Shown one piece after another: positions 1-12,700 of a stretch of DNA of 64,000 bases. Positions within the stretch are counted from its first letter, which is position 1; every line of letters starts with the position of its first letter. Source of the DNA: Solanum dulcamara (taxonomy: Eukaryota; Streptophyta; Magnoliopsida; Solanales; Solanaceae); NCBI RefSeq assembly GCF_947179165.1, contig NC_077243.1:34670001-34734000 (forward strand). The letters run 5' to 3'. Under the pieces are notes generated by a model. That model was not told where the DNA came from. It made no database searches and worked only from the letters and a program-made list of their open reading frames with translations. The translations under genes were made by a program, and so were the position numbers.

Positions 1-2096
1 TTTATTCATGCGCCCAATATTTAAATTCATCGTAATTGAGTTATAGTTGAGTTTTACCCAAATCTTGAATTCTAAATGAATTAATTCTTCTTCTATTGAG
101 TTAGTTATATTTATGCATTAATATTATTATTATTGTTATCTCTCATATTATTGGAATTATTGTTCATCGCTACTTTCCCATGAATCCTAATTGATTTGAT
201 GTTCAAAAATATTTTTATACATATTTTGAGTAAAGATGTTGGCTTTTTAATATTTTCATTGACAAAAAGAGAGTGATATGAATTAATACTATATATGTAT
301 TTTATTGAGTTTTGAAAGAGCAAAATAGTTGAGTTTAAATGAATTTGAGTAAATGATGTTTTGAGCAAGATGTTTTGATGAGATGTAAATAATGTTTTGA
401 AGTGTAATGATTGATGAAGAGGTAATAAGATGAGTTTGATATTTTTCCAATAATACTATATGATGATGTTAATATGAGCACATATTTTGGGAGTAGTATT
501 GAACACCGAGTTGGATAAGAGTTTAATTGACTCAAACCCCAGAACTACGTAGCCAGCATAGGATAGAGGTTGTACCTCTTAAGTCTCAAAAAGAGGACTT
601 TGATGATTGGATCCAAGATGGTGATGTCCTTTACCCTGGCAAGGTATTGGATGGATGTGGCAACGACATCGCTTCATTGTATCATCACTAGCTCATAAGT
701 GGTGGTTGTCGATTAGAGAAACCCCCAACTGAGTAAGCATTGCTTATTATTATTATTATTTTAAAACTTGCATTACATATTGATGTTGAGATGATGTTGA
801 GTTCTGAGCCTAGTCTTCCTGAGAGGAGTTTCTTAATATTTGTCCTTACTTTCCTGCCATTTTACATAGTCATTCGACCTACATTATTTTATGATGCAGA
901 TATAGGTGTTAGAGATCCTCAATAGGCGCATCATTAAAGATCATTACTTTCCAGCTATTTGGTGAGTCCTTCTTGTATTCGGAGGAACTCTTTATCCTTT
1001 TATTATTATTGAGTATTATGTTTCTTTTGAGGTAGCCAAGGACATGTCATTGGCACTGTCTGATAGTGTTCGAGGCTTCATATACAGAGTTTGATGATGT
1101 AATTGGAGTATTTCTCCTTTGAAACTATTTCTTCTAAGGATTATTTCTTTCATTTGATGTTGATGATGGCGAGCCCACATAAGTATTCTTATTTTCACTT
1201 AAGTCTTCCGTTAATGAACGAATGAGTGATGAGACCAAGTGGTTCTCTCGGAGGCCAAAGATGGTTTCTGAATGCCGACCACGCCTAGGGTACCCTCTCG
1301 CGGCGTGAAAGCAACTCTTTCAACTGGAATTATAAGTTGAACATCATGAGCTCACATGGTGTATGTAGGTAATATGAAACTCTCCAGTATATGCATCTTT
1401 TTATGTTATGTTCTTAATATTCATGGTACATCTTCCGATATGTCATCTTATAAATATCTATTTCTTATTGACTATCAAATTGGCTCATCTTTACATCTTT
1501 TGAAAATAATTTCTCAAATGATATTTATGTATATTCATAATGCCTTTTTGTTCTCACTATGAACAATTTATGATACCATGTTTCACTCACTATGAACAAT
1601 GTTCCTTGTTACATCTATGTTTAGCGTACCTTGCATACTCAGTAAATTTTATGTACTGACCTCATACTTTTCTTTGTGCTACATTCTTTTTATGATGTAG
1701 ATTCCAGCGCTCGTCCTCAGATTCTTGGCTAGTAAGGTTGCAACACTTCTAGTCAACAGTCCTCCTCATTTGGGGACTCTACATATTTAGTTTATCAGAC
1801 TCTCATTGTTTTTGTCTTTGGATTTTGTGGCAGCTGGGGGCGATGTCCCGACAGATTTATTTCTTTCATTCTAGATTATAGAGGCTTATTTCAGACATTA
1901 GTAGTTAATTCATGGATTGTCTTTTATATCACGATTTAGATTTATGTCAAGTTAGTATTTCATTTAATTACATTTTTAGCTTCCGTTTCAGTTTTCATAT
2001 AATATGCTTTGATATGTTATGCCAAGGGTCAACTTGAGATCACTCGTGATACCAACTACCGTGTCTCAACTAGAGGTATAGACTCAGATCATAACA
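1..2096 (+). mobile_element. Ty3/gypsy LTR (3' part; starts outside window)
   Basis: The sequence ends in a CA dinucleotide at 2096 and is followed immediately by a tRNA-Met-type primer binding site, so this is the end of a 5' LTR. Internal blocks at about 500-720 (accession of 'agaactacgtagccagcatagg' type text) resemble the R/U5 text of the better-defined LTR at 33,057-34,992. No protein-coding potential is seen. The left end was not found and probably lies before base 1. Confidence 0.55.
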
Positions 2097-2755
2097 AACT
2101 TAGTATCAGAACATTAAGTTCAAGTATCCTAGGATGCTTGAAAATCCACATCTAGTAGAGCCCTTTTTATGGATGTGAAACACGCCACACTTATAAGGAG
2201 AAGGCTACAGGATGTTTAGGAAATAATTCCTTTCTTTCATAATCTTTTTCGTGTGGTAGAGTTTAACTCTATTTATCTCCTCCATTTCGTGCTTGTGTGT
2301 ATTTTAGATCATAGCTACGAGAAGAGTTTTTTGTCGCCCGATGTAAACTAAAAATAGAGGACGTCTCAGTAGGCTGAACAAAATCCCTCAAGAACCATTA
2401 ACTCCCATCGGACCAAGGGACAACCCCCTCAAGCTGATATTACCAATGCAGAGTTTCACAACGCCATCCAGATGTTGGCTCAAGCTATGAAAGATCAGGT
2501 TGACCGTCAAGGAGCAGGCCTTGCAAGCCAACAGGGTGTTCAAACACTTTAAGGATTTATAAATTTCTTAGAATGAATCCACCTGAGTTCACTGGGTTGA
2601 AACTTAATGAGGATCTGAAAAGCTTTGTGGATGACGTTCAAAAGATATTTCAGGTGATGCATATTAGTGACGCAGAGAGTGTTCATTTAGCCTCTTATCA
2701 ACTTAAGGGTGTTGCAAGGATATGGTATGACCACTGGAAAAAGACTAGGGGTGAA
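2097..2755 (+). pseudogene. Ty3/gypsy gag remnant with primer binding site
   Basis: Two bases after the LTR end comes an imperfect tRNA-Met primer binding site (about 2099-2112). Further on, an open stretch from 2573 encodes MNPPEFTGLK followed by the retrotransposon gag signature LASYQLKGVARIWYDHWKK, typical of plant Ty3/gypsy gag proteins. The N-terminal part (about 2340-2570) is out of frame or interrupted by stops. The gag reading stops abruptly near 2755, where unrelated LTR-like sequence in the opposite orientation begins. Protease, RT and integrase are absent, so the element is dead. Confidence 0.7.
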
Positions 2756-3245
2756 GTTGTTAGTCACATCCCCAAAACAAACCCTAGATGTAACTGGCAC
2801 CCGCTAACACCACCTGTCGAGAGAATCAAATTTTCATACACTTACCCAAATTATTTAAGCACTGAGATATAGTATGTTCAACTCTGAAGCTCATCAATAC
2901 TCATTAAAGCAAAACAATTATCCAATCAAAATCGTATATTAATTTATGAAGAGAAACATTCACTTAAATGATATATGTAGCCCAAATCCCACAGCAAGAC
3001 TATGAAACATCTAATAGAATTATATGAGTTCAACTATCAGACATGCAAACCCCAAGAAAATAAATTATAAGCTATGAAAAAGATAAAGTTGAAACAGTAG
3101 CCTCCACGAACTATGTGAAGGCACACCTTAGCAACAAAATTCACGTGAACAAACTCGTCAGCCACTAGTTTATCCTTTGCAACAGTATTTGCATAGACAT
3201 GCGGGTAATGAGTAAGCTATATATGAATATAAATTAGTAAAATCC
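2756..3245 (-). mobile_element. Reverse-oriented LTR fragment interrupting gag
   Basis: Starting at about 2763 the text TCACATCCCC...CCCTAGATGTAACTGGCACCC resembles, in the same orientation, the left end of the nested LTR at 35,647 (CCCTAGACGTAACCGGCACTC). It therefore looks like the 3' end of a gypsy LTR lying on the minus strand. It is truncated before the sense-oriented LTR that follows, and its right boundary is a guess. No coding sequence is seen. Confidence 0.4.
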
Positions 3246-3299
3246 TCGACCCTCTACTTTAATTGTAAGATATCAAAAGTTGGAAAACATAATTCAAAA

Positions 3300-5459
3300 T
3301 AAGTTTCCCAAAAAAATCTCAACTTTTTCACACCAGGTGGACTTCACGGAGCCCTTCACGAGCCGTGAAGAGAACTATGGCTTTGGAGAGCCCACATGGT
3401 CCAACTCTGGAAATAGGAACTTAGGTTTGGAGGACCACAAGAGGGTTCACGAACTGTGGAAAGCACCACGAGCCATGGTGTGTTCCTGTGGTCCAACCCC
3501 CTTAAGGGTCCTGGAAAGTCCTCACCACATTGGGTGTTCACGACCCGTAATGGCCACCACGGCTCGTGGTGGTTTCCATGGAGAAGCCCCCTGCTAACCC
3601 AACTCACCAAAGTTCAAATCCCTCACCACGGCCACCACCAGGGGTCATAGTGAGCTTCACAACCATGGTGGGCCCTCCATGCAGGTGTCTTTTCAGTTAA
3701 GTTTAAGGTTTTTTTTTATTGTATAACCCGTATGGTTAAGTTTTTTTTCCCAAGCCTTATTATAGATAAAAGAAAAAGAAAGTTTAAGGGTGTTTTGGTC
3801 TTTTTCCTATGACCTCATTAATGAATGTGAATGGTTTTTAGGGGTTCGTTCTATTGTATTAACTACCCTAAGCCCTCTTAATCCTCTCATTCTCACCCAA
3901 ACACTCAAAACCCAAAATCTTCTCTCTAAGGTTCTTTTTCAAGAGTATTCTTCTTCCTCAAGCTAATTTCAAGGAAAATCAAGTCAAGTATTCAATCAAG
4001 AGAAAAATTAGGGCTCCTAATATCAAAGGTTTCATCCATGGGTCCTCCCATGGAGTTCCAAGGTTCTCTTCTAATTCTTTTATGAATTCTTCTTCTGAAA
4101 TTAATTTCATGAATTTGCATTAGGTCTTCTTCATTATGATATATTTTATTGTTATTAGTCTAATTATACATAATTCACATCATATTGCATGATTTCAAGA
4201 TGAATTTCAATGACCCATGCTATATGCTAGTTACAAGTATGTTTTCAATGAACTATGATTATGAATTTCAAGTGATTTCAATGAAAGCTTTATGAATGAT
4301 TACCAAGATTTATGAATGACTCATGAAAGATTTTGAATAATATTTCAATGATGATTTAAGCAAGAAGTTATGGTGTGATAAGATAGTTCTCACACAATCA
4401 TGTTAAAGAGGTGACATTCTCACCAACTCATGAATTCTTATGAATCAATCATGTTAATGAACTACTCTTATGATTTTACTATAATGAGGATTGATATATT
4501 TTATTGTCTTTCCTAATGATGTTAATGACTATGTTTTTATGAAGTTCTGTTGGGATAATGACTAAGCACCAAGAGGACTTTAAGGTGGGTTTTGGTCCGG
4601 CAGCTATTGTATTTACCCAAGAGAGTTCTAGTAGCAACCTATAATCTCTAACTACTTTGCCTGCATAGGTTTAAAGTGCCAATATGGCGTAGCTAGTTAA
4701 TCCACATATAGCACAAAGTTAGAGAAAGTACCATCACAGAGTCTACCTTGATAAAGTATTCTCCTCCTTCTTGATGTGGGAGTACATCAAATTTCATATT
4801 ATAGCTCACATGGTCTTATATGCTGGTTAAAGGTCCTATCTTACATCAAGGTAAAAGAAAAGGTATAGAGTTCTTATGATGATGTTTTGATGCATTGACC
4901 ACACATGATGATATGTTTTAAGGTTTTCAAGGTTTTACTCATGTTTTAAGATATTGGTCGTGCATCTCATGGTTCATATTGATTATGTCCTATATTCATT
5001 TTTTGTGTATACTTCTCACATACTTAGTGCATTTCATGTATTAACGCATACGTTTGCTTAGTTTTTATCATAATGTAGGTTTAGACGATCATCGCTCACC
5101 CCCTATTCGTGAGCAAATTGAGCTTGTTACTTTCACTTATGGTAAGTCCTCATGCTTCGAGGCTAACACTATCATCTTATATCATTTTATGACTTTCTTA
5201 TGCTTTCATGGGTGAGCTAGGAGCTTGTATTTCCCCCATCTATTTAGTAAAGGCATGTTGGATGTCATAGAGTCTATGTTGTCTTTCATTTGAAGTTTAA
5301 GACTTTTCAAGTTGAGATTTGATTTCTGCATCTACATCTTTGCTTTAATACTTTACTTACTTTATGTATGCTCATAAATGATATGCTAGGAGGCTTGGTT
5401 GGGTTCCCTCGATATTCTAATCGCCGTGTCACACTAGAGTCTAGCTTAGGTCATGACAA
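3300..5459 (+). mobile_element. Ty3/gypsy 5' LTR
   Basis: The right end is clear: ...GGTCATGACA at about 5459, followed by TTTGGTATCAGAGC, a good tRNA-Met primer binding site. The first ~360 bases are GC-rich and full of short inverted words such as CACGAGCCGTG and CACGAC/GTCGTG-like pairs (U3). AT-rich leader-like text follows, with 'ATGGGTCCTCCCATGGAG' shared in style with the leader of the LTR at 33,057. The left edge is approximate. Short open frames at 3280-3650 on both strands are a by-product of the GC-rich U3 and are not genes. Confidence 0.6.
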
Positions 5460-6840
5460 ATTTGGTATCAGAGCACAAGGTTTAAAGTGTCCTAGGGAGT
5501 CTAACATACCACGTCGAGTAGAGTCTTGTTCATCGGTGTGAAGCGCACCACATCTATGAATAGAAATCTATGAGGCATCGTAGAAACAACATCACTTCTT
5601 TCATGATCTCATCGTGCGATAGAGTTGAACTCTAAGGATTTTTCCTCTAATACTTTTCCTTTGCAATTTCAGATATATGCCTCCACGAAGGAACCCTGTC
5701 AGAAGGAACATTGATGAAGAGCAACAAACTCCAAATGACCCTTTGAATGAATAAGTGTCCCATTCGTAGTTCCGAGCCACTTTCTAAGTTCTTGCTGAAG
5801 TTATGACAGCTCAAGTGAATCGAGAGGTGGTAGCTCCCATGAACCCAAATGTGGGTACGACGGCTAATAAGGTGGATGAGGATCCGTAAGAGTTTATGGA
5901 GGATATTGGTAAGATTGTTGATATTGTGGGTATTATCCCGGTGGAAATAGCGGACTTGGCGGCGTATCAACTCAAAGGGGTTGCTCAAGTTTGGCATGAC
6001 CAATGAAATGATGAGAGAGGTAAAGATGATGGTCCTATTGATTGGGAGGAATTAAAGGGTGCTATCCTTGACCAATTCTTTTCTTTGGAGTTGAGGGAGG
6101 CTAAGGTGCAAGAGTTCATCAATTTGCGCCAAGATAATATGAGTGTGAGTTCACTAAGTTGTCAAAGTATGCTCCTTTCATGGTCGCAGATCCAAGGGCT
6201 TAGGTGAGCAAGTTTGTTTCGGGTGTGTCCGATTTGGTGGTCAAAGAATATAGAACCACCATGCTTATCAAAGAGATGGATATCTCAAGGCTTATGACAC
6301 ATCCGAGCAAATTGAGGAGGAAAAGTTGAAGGAGAGATCTAGAAGGGAGTCCAAGAGGGCTCAAACCGATGGTGGTAGTTTCTCACATGTTAAGTCTGAA
6401 AATGGTGGCCATCCTCAGTTTCATCAAAAGTATATCGGCCAAAAATCTTCAAATACTCCAGCTCTAAAATTTGATAAAGACAAGGTGTCTAATCCTAAGG
6501 CACAAGGAGGAACTCTGAGTGGTCAAGTCATCCCTCCATACAAGAATGTGGGAGAAATCACAAGGGTGAATGCTTAGTGGGATCGGATGTATGTTATAGG
6601 AGTGGAAAGTCGTGTCATCAAACGAAGGAGTGTAGGAGTGGTGCTACATCCCAAACTTAGACTCAGGCTACGGGTTGTCCGGATCAGCGTGGTACTACTT
6701 TGGGTGGCGTTCAGCATCAAAACAAATTTTATGCCTTTCAGTCTCGTCAGGAGTTAGAGGATTCTCCCAATGTGGTGATTGGTATGTTGAAAGTCTTGGA
6801 CTTTGATGTTTATGATAGAAATTATGCGAGTAGGAGACTT
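5460..6840 (+). pseudogene. Ty3/gypsy gag remnant
   Basis: After the primer binding site, a gag frame begins near 5677 with MPPRRNPVRRN, the usual start of Solanaceae gypsy gag. Blocks further on read LAAYQLKGVAQVWHDQ (about 5954-6003) and WEELKGAILDQFF (about 6045-6082), which belong to the retrotransposon gag domain. Premature stops follow at several points (for example TGA after WHDQ at about 6004). From 6326 to 6577 is a basic, Ser/Gly-rich tail, then a degenerate CCHC knuckle (about 6586-6640) that lacks the normal spacing. The element is cut off near 6840 with no pol. It is non-functional. Confidence 0.75.
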
Positions 6841-7687
6841 TAATAAGTACGATATCCCTCATATCAAAAAATCAATATTAGAAAAGGAAGGACAACTTTC
6901 TATTCATCTGAAATGTGAATCTGAACTGGTGCAAGAAGTGCTAAACTATTTAGGTTAATTCTAGTTTCTAAATTAATCGCCGATGTGATTTGTTTTGATC
7001 GAGAATGTTTCTCAGTATTATAATTATGTTAGCTGATCATTTGTGTCTGAATACTATAATTTTAAGTTTATTTTTCAGCTTTCTAATCATACCAAAAACT
7101 TAACCTTGCTTACGGATGTGCGAAATTTGCATGAATATTTTACATGAAAATAGTGAAAAAGGAACCAAAATTTACTTACATCGATTTCTTTTCTCGAAAG
7201 TATGAAAATAATACTTAAAATTATGTTCTTCACAAGCATAAACTTACAAGAGAACAAGAATATATTTCAATACGAACAACATCGTTCGTGAAGCTTTTTC
7301 TTTTTCTATCACGATCATATAAGAAAATAATTTTTTTAATAATATTTTTAGCATAGTCCTAAAAATTTGTTGTAATTCTTCATCCTCAAATGCATCTCCT
7401 TTATCTGAAAATTTGTTCAAATCAAATTAATAATCCACGACGTTCAAATCAAAATCGCATTGAACTTTTTTGTGTGTCTTCAATTTTCTCTATTTGATCT
7501 TCATGAAATATCTCTAATAAGTCTTCAACTTTTATTGAGAATTTTCAACTTTTTTAGCGGCCACTTCAACTAGTTTTTTTTGAATCTTTAAATTTTGGAT
7601 AATTAGTTTTTACTCTTCGCTGCCTTGTTTTGTTTGATGTTCTCGATCAAATGAAGTTCTCACTTTATAAGTTGTTTTTGGTTCTTC
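6841..7687. other. Unassigned AT-rich intergenic DNA
   Basis: No long open frame, RNA gene or clear repeat was recognised. The stretch is A/T-rich with pyrimidine runs and lies between the truncated gag and the LINE target-site duplication. Confidence 0.4.
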
Positions 7688-7699
7688 ATGTGTATAGTA
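7688..7699. repeat. LINE target-site duplication, left copy
   Basis: ATGTGTATAGTA directly abuts the poly(T) run (poly(A) tail of the minus-strand LINE) and is repeated exactly at 8888-8899. Confidence 0.85.
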
Positions 7700-8887
7700 T
7701 TTTTTTTTTTTTGGTAAAGATGGTAACTATATATTATATATTAGATTAGCATCATTGCATCAGAAGTGGCCATATTACTGCTAGCTTGGACCGTAGTAGT
7801 AGGAATTACAGATGGAAATACAGATGGTAGGTTAGTTTCTATAATGCAAGCTGGTGGGTTGTTAGGCTTTTCCAAGATATCGGGTTTGTCAATAGTAACA
7901 GCTTGAAAAACAAAATTTGGCGTTGTATGCCATTCTTCGAAAAGTGGTTTCTTTTCCAATCTTCTTCCTCTCCTTGCTAGCAAGTCAGCCACCCTGTTTT
8001 GTTCTCTAACTTTCATGCTGGATTTTCGTTGGCCCTATTTGCCGGAGCAACTCCCTGCATTCAGATAAGATATTAGAGGTAGAATTAGAACTTATTTCGA
8101 GAAGTTTTATTATTTCAGTTGAGTCGGTCCCAATGGTGAGGTGGATAATATTTAATTTCTTGGCTAATTGCAGCCCATGAATGAGAGCCATTAGCTCTGC
8201 GTCGAGAGCTAAATTGGCGTTTATCCTTGTGCTTTGACCAATTATCCAGTCCCCTTCTGAATTGCGAATTACACAGTCTGTTCCTCCTTTGTTGGTAGAG
8301 AGGTCAAATGATCCATCGATATTAAGCTTAAAACCTTTGGCGGGGTGGGGGGTGGGGGGGTGGGGTGGGGGAGTCCATTTTAGGTGATCTCTGGAGATTT
8401 TCTTCTTGTGACAAAGGTGACTTTGAGGTCCAAGATAAAGGAATTCGTTAATGATGAAGGTGACATTATTATTATTAATATCCTCCTTCCTGTTGTTATG
8501 GAAGTTGTTATTTCTATGGAGCCAAATATTCCACATAATGAAAGGGAAAGCTTTAGACCAGTTAATATAGTTGAAGAGGAAGTTTATATTTCTGATTTCT
8601 TTTAGCCAGTTGGGGTTGTTCCAGTCTTGAATGGAAGACATAATATTACTCATACCTAAGCTTGACCAGTATTTCTTGATTATGGGACAATCAAAGAAAA
8701 TATGAATGATAGTTTGGGGTTTTTGGCAGTAGTAGCAGTTGGGATTAACGTCTATACCTTTATTGTGTAGGCAATAGGACGTTTTAAGCTTTCCATGGTT
8801 ACAAATCCAGAGGAGTTTAATGCATTGCAATTTCCAAATCCAAAGAAAGTCGGTGGATATGGGGGGGGGGGGGGGCGGCGGTTAAAA
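7700..8887 (-). mobile_element. 5'-truncated L1-type LINE (zf-RVT and RNase H end)
   Basis: On the minus strand, 8830 down to 7741 encodes the C-terminal part of a plant LINE ORF2 in two overlapping frames. The first frame (8830-8006) has a zf-RVT region with CYYCQKPQTIIHIFFDC (Cx2C...HxxxxC). An RNase H domain follows, with NIDGSFDLS, LDAELMAL and GTDSTE supplying the acidic residues. A one-base shift near 8010 moves to the second frame with REQNRVADLLARRG, the end of RNase H. The 3' end is a poly(A) tail, seen as a T run at 7700-7712 on the + strand. The element is flanked by 12-bp direct repeats ATGTGTATAGTA at 7688-7699 and 8888-8899. The endonuclease and RT are missing through 5' truncation, and the frame is broken. 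Confidence 0.9.
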
Positions 8888-8899
8888 ATGTGTATAGTA
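8888..8899. repeat. LINE target-site duplication, right copy
   Basis: Exact copy of ATGTGTATAGTA. It lies just past a long G run (about 8862-8878) and a GGCGGCGG stretch that mark the truncated 5' end of the LINE. Confidence 0.85.
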
Positions 8900-9787
8900 C
8901 TTGTTCTTAAACAATTCTTACAAGTACTTCAAAGTGGATGGGAATATGAATATAAAGTATTGTAATTAATGAACTTTTGGAAAAAAAATTCTTGTAACTT
9001 CTAAATTTGTTTAGGTTTTAGGATAAATTGAGAAAAATTTAATTACTTTTATTTTGATTTACTATATAATAAGCAATTTGAAATATGTATTATTATTTTT
9101 TAAATAAGATCAACTAATATGGAACGAAAATACTAATATGAAATAAATTCATTATGAGAAAAGAACATCCTTTTCCGTGGCATCCAACTTCTGAAAAGTC
9201 TCATAGGAAGACATTCTTGAATGTTGAGAATTTCATATATGAGTTGTGTGAGGCTTCAGACACACTCCAATGGTGAGCCGAAACTGCCAGTTTGTCTTTG
9301 CCTTTCTCCTTCCCTTTCCATCACGATCAGATTCCCCCATTTCTCTTCTCCCACTTTTTCCCCAATCCCCATCCTTTATTTTTTTTTCTCCCAAGCCAAG
9401 AATCTCTTTCCCTTTCAAAGATTCTCTGCTTTCTCTTATAACTTACCCTTTTTCAATGATGCCATTCTTCTTCTCTCTGTTCCATTGCATTACCATTCTC
9501 TTTCTCTCTCTTTATACGCTCAGTTTGTTCCCACCATTTTGCCATGTCTCCTTCAAGTGTCAATCAGTTTTCTCAGCCTTGCATATATGGTAATGTTTCA
9601 CAAGTTCCAAGATTTGAGTTTTTTCCCCATCTTTTTGCTATTTAACGTGTACTCTTTTGAGTATTTCCATTGAATCTTGTTTTTACTTGCGTAAAAAGAT
9701 TGGCCTTTTTTTTTTGTTCATAATATTATTGTGGGGTTTAAAGCAGGTTACTTTGTTTCTTCATACACAGAGAGGAAGTCAAGGTTT
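8900..9787 (+). promoter_or_regulatory. Upstream region and probable 5' UTR of the DAR2-like gene
   Basis: 8900-9180 is AT-rich. 9310-9540 is strongly pyrimidine-rich (CT runs), as is common in plant 5' leaders and leader introns. A possible 3' splice site AAAGCAG ends at 9746. The short leader then runs to the ATG at 9788. In frame upstream of that ATG is VSSYTERKSRF, which could be the end of an N-terminal extension if an upstream coding exon exists. Open frames at 9221-9673 are low-complexity translations of the CT-rich leader. Confidence 0.4.
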
Positions 9788-12700
9788 ATGAAATGGCTGA
9801 CTAAGATTTTCAAGGGTAATAGGGGATCGCCACGTGGACAGTTTCTAGGAGATGAGAATATGGTTTGGCGCGCTCCAGTCACAACATTGGTAATTTTTTT
9901 TACTTTTCATTAATTTTTGATTCAGAGCTTGTGTTAGCATTTCTGGATAAAAGACCTGCAATGTGAAATAATGTGGATAGAAAGATAACATTTTCATCTG
10001 CTGCTTTGATCTTTGAGATTCAAGTCTATAACCAACATAATTTGGAGGTTCTGGGGCCTGGCACATGCTACCATTACTGGGTATATTTGTGTCTTCCATG
10101 TACCATTCTAGCACATTGAAGTTTTTCATTGCAAAAATAGATATGACCTGCAAAGCTGATAATTTTTAAATTATTTTCCTGCGTTTACCATGAAAGATTG
10201 GTTTACTAAGATAAGGTAAGCAGTAAGGGATTAAGTTTCGCAAAAGCTGTTGCACATCTTTCTTTCAAAATATCTCTTTTATCACCAAGAAATGATCCAA
10301 TATTTGATCTTGGCCTATTAAAAAGAAAGCCACTTCTATGTTTCAGCTGAACTACTTGTTCCAAAGGAAGGAATTTCGTCTGCTTCAGAAGTTAATGGTT
10401 AAATTCATCCATTCATGATCCAAATTAGAGTTTTGCTTTGTCCTTTTCCTACCATATATTACACATAACTGTTATTATAATTACTTAAACTAAACTTTGT
10501 ATTATCTTTTTAAATTGAATTTGATGTCTCGTCTGATTACATGTTTCTTAACACAATTTTAAAGTTTATCAGGATGATCGCTCTAAGGCTAGTAACGAGA
10601 AAGAGGAACTAGACCGTGCAACTTCAGTCTCTTTGTCCGAAGATTTGAAAAGACCAGGTGGCGATTTAAAGTTTTCTTTTGTATATTTTCAAGTCTATGA
10701 AATTTATATTTCTTGTTGCTGTCCTCCAGAGATCTATATACCTTGTTCAGTTCTCTATTGACTTACTATACCACTGTATTACCGATTCCACTCTTTTGAG
10801 ATTGAGACTGAAAGTTCTGTGCTTCACAGGATACAAATGCAGGACCGACAATGATGAAGATCTCGAAAGATCACTTAACCATGACCTTAGTTTGCCTTCA
10901 TATCCTCCATATCCTCCTCCACATCCTCCTCCATATGCTCCTTCATATGCCCCTTGGGAATATAATCCCAGAAGTTATAGGTAATTGGATTTTGTTGAAA
11001 TATCCTCTTGTGCTTCGTGTCATTTGAAATTTAGCCTAATTATCTTCTACTGCATTGCAATTAATCTTGTCTTGCAAAGCTCAAGTAACTTTCTATCCGG
11101 TGATAATTGTTAAGGGGTAAAAAGAGAGAAGTCCTGCATGGATCCTGTTTCTTTTGTCATTTTACTTGATGGAAATTGAAAAGGGATCAAAGAAAAGAAG
11201 AAAAATTGCTTCTTCGTAGTATTTATGGATTTTTATTTCACAGAAGGCTGCCTCTAGAGTGGTAAATTCTTGGGACATCAAATTAAAGTCGTTTTACTGA
11301 GAAAATTTTCTGTGATTGTTCACTGAAAATGGAAACTGTATTATGCAAATTCCTATTATAGACGAAACCTTGAAACCATTCCTTTAACCTTTTGTGGAAA
11401 ACTGGAGAATAAACAAATTCAAATTTAAGACCTGAATTGATGTCCATGTATATGCACATCCAAACAAATTTTGTGTATTCTAGCAGATATTTCTTAGTTT
11501 TAAAATATTGAAGGAACATCTATTACATTTTGGTAGAAACTGCTAGCTTGTTCACACTTGTCTCGGGATTAACATATACCATCACGGAGCATCGGTATTT
11601 CTTGAGTACAAGAAATCTTATATGTACATGTATAATTTGCAGAATATGTAATGGCTGCCATGGGGATATTGGCTCTGGCAATTACTTGGGGTGCATGAGA
11701 ACTTTCTTTCATCCAGAGTGCTTTCTTTGTTGTGCCTGTGGTTACCCAATTACTGAACATGAGGTACATTCTTTTCCTTGATCTACAACTATCTTGTGCC
11801 GTAACTCCATCTCTCTCCCCAAAAAAAGAAAATTAAACTTGTAATCTCAATTCTTGTACAGACTGAATGGTTTTGAATCTTTCCTCATGTTTAGCTCATT
11901 GGTTTCTTTGTTGAATCAAGTTTTCCTTGTCAGGGAACAATACATATCACAAATCATGCTTCAGGGAAATGACTCACCCCAAATGTGAAGTTTGCTACCA
12001 ATTTGTAAGGACATGGTACTTCTTCATGTAGTTGGCTACTGGAAATTGCTCATTGCTAATCCAACTTTTGGTTCATGGTGTTAATCTTGACTGCGTCTTC
12101 ATATATAGGCTTCTCCTACATCTTCAGTTAGGCAACCGTTGGTTCTTTCGCTCTCTTCAGTTGAAAATGCAAAATCCCTAGAGAGTATTCAAATGCACAG
12201 TTGTGCATGTGTGCAAACAGACAAATGCATATACTGGCACATGCACCATGATTGTTGAAGTGCCCACTGATTGTCATCCATCTAAAACATCACTTGCTGT
12301 TGCAGTGTCACAGAATGAGATGGCATGACAGATTCATTAGTTCATCCATTGATGTTGTTTTGCCTTTTTTCATCTTTGAGACAATTTTGTGTAGTTCACC
12401 AACCTAGAGAGAATGTTTTACAGCATGTTCTTCTGTAGATTATATTCTAAGATATTTTCTCAAATTTCTGTACAATTTTTTTGTTCTGATTAGGTACCAG
12501 CTTATAGTACTAACTTTTGTGTAGTCACCATTGCATATTTTGGTGAAGCAGTTTAAGTTTTGTAAATACTTCATGAAATCTGAAATATGCTTGCAGACCC
12601 AATGATTATTTCTAACTGTTTAATCCCTCATAGTTAATATTTTGATGCACCATTTCATTTTCAGATCCCAACGAATGCAGCAGGCTTGATTGAGTATAGG

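Noticed and set aside
3280..3650. Overlapping open frames on both strands (up to 105 codons)
   Set aside because: They come from the GC-rich, inverted-word U3 region of a gypsy LTR; no domain, start context or codon pattern supports a gene.
9221..9673. 150-codon open frame upstream of the DAR2-like gene
   Set aside because: Translation of a CT-rich leader/intron (Ser/Phe/Leu/Pro low complexity); not in frame with the DAR2-like start, and no family resemblance.
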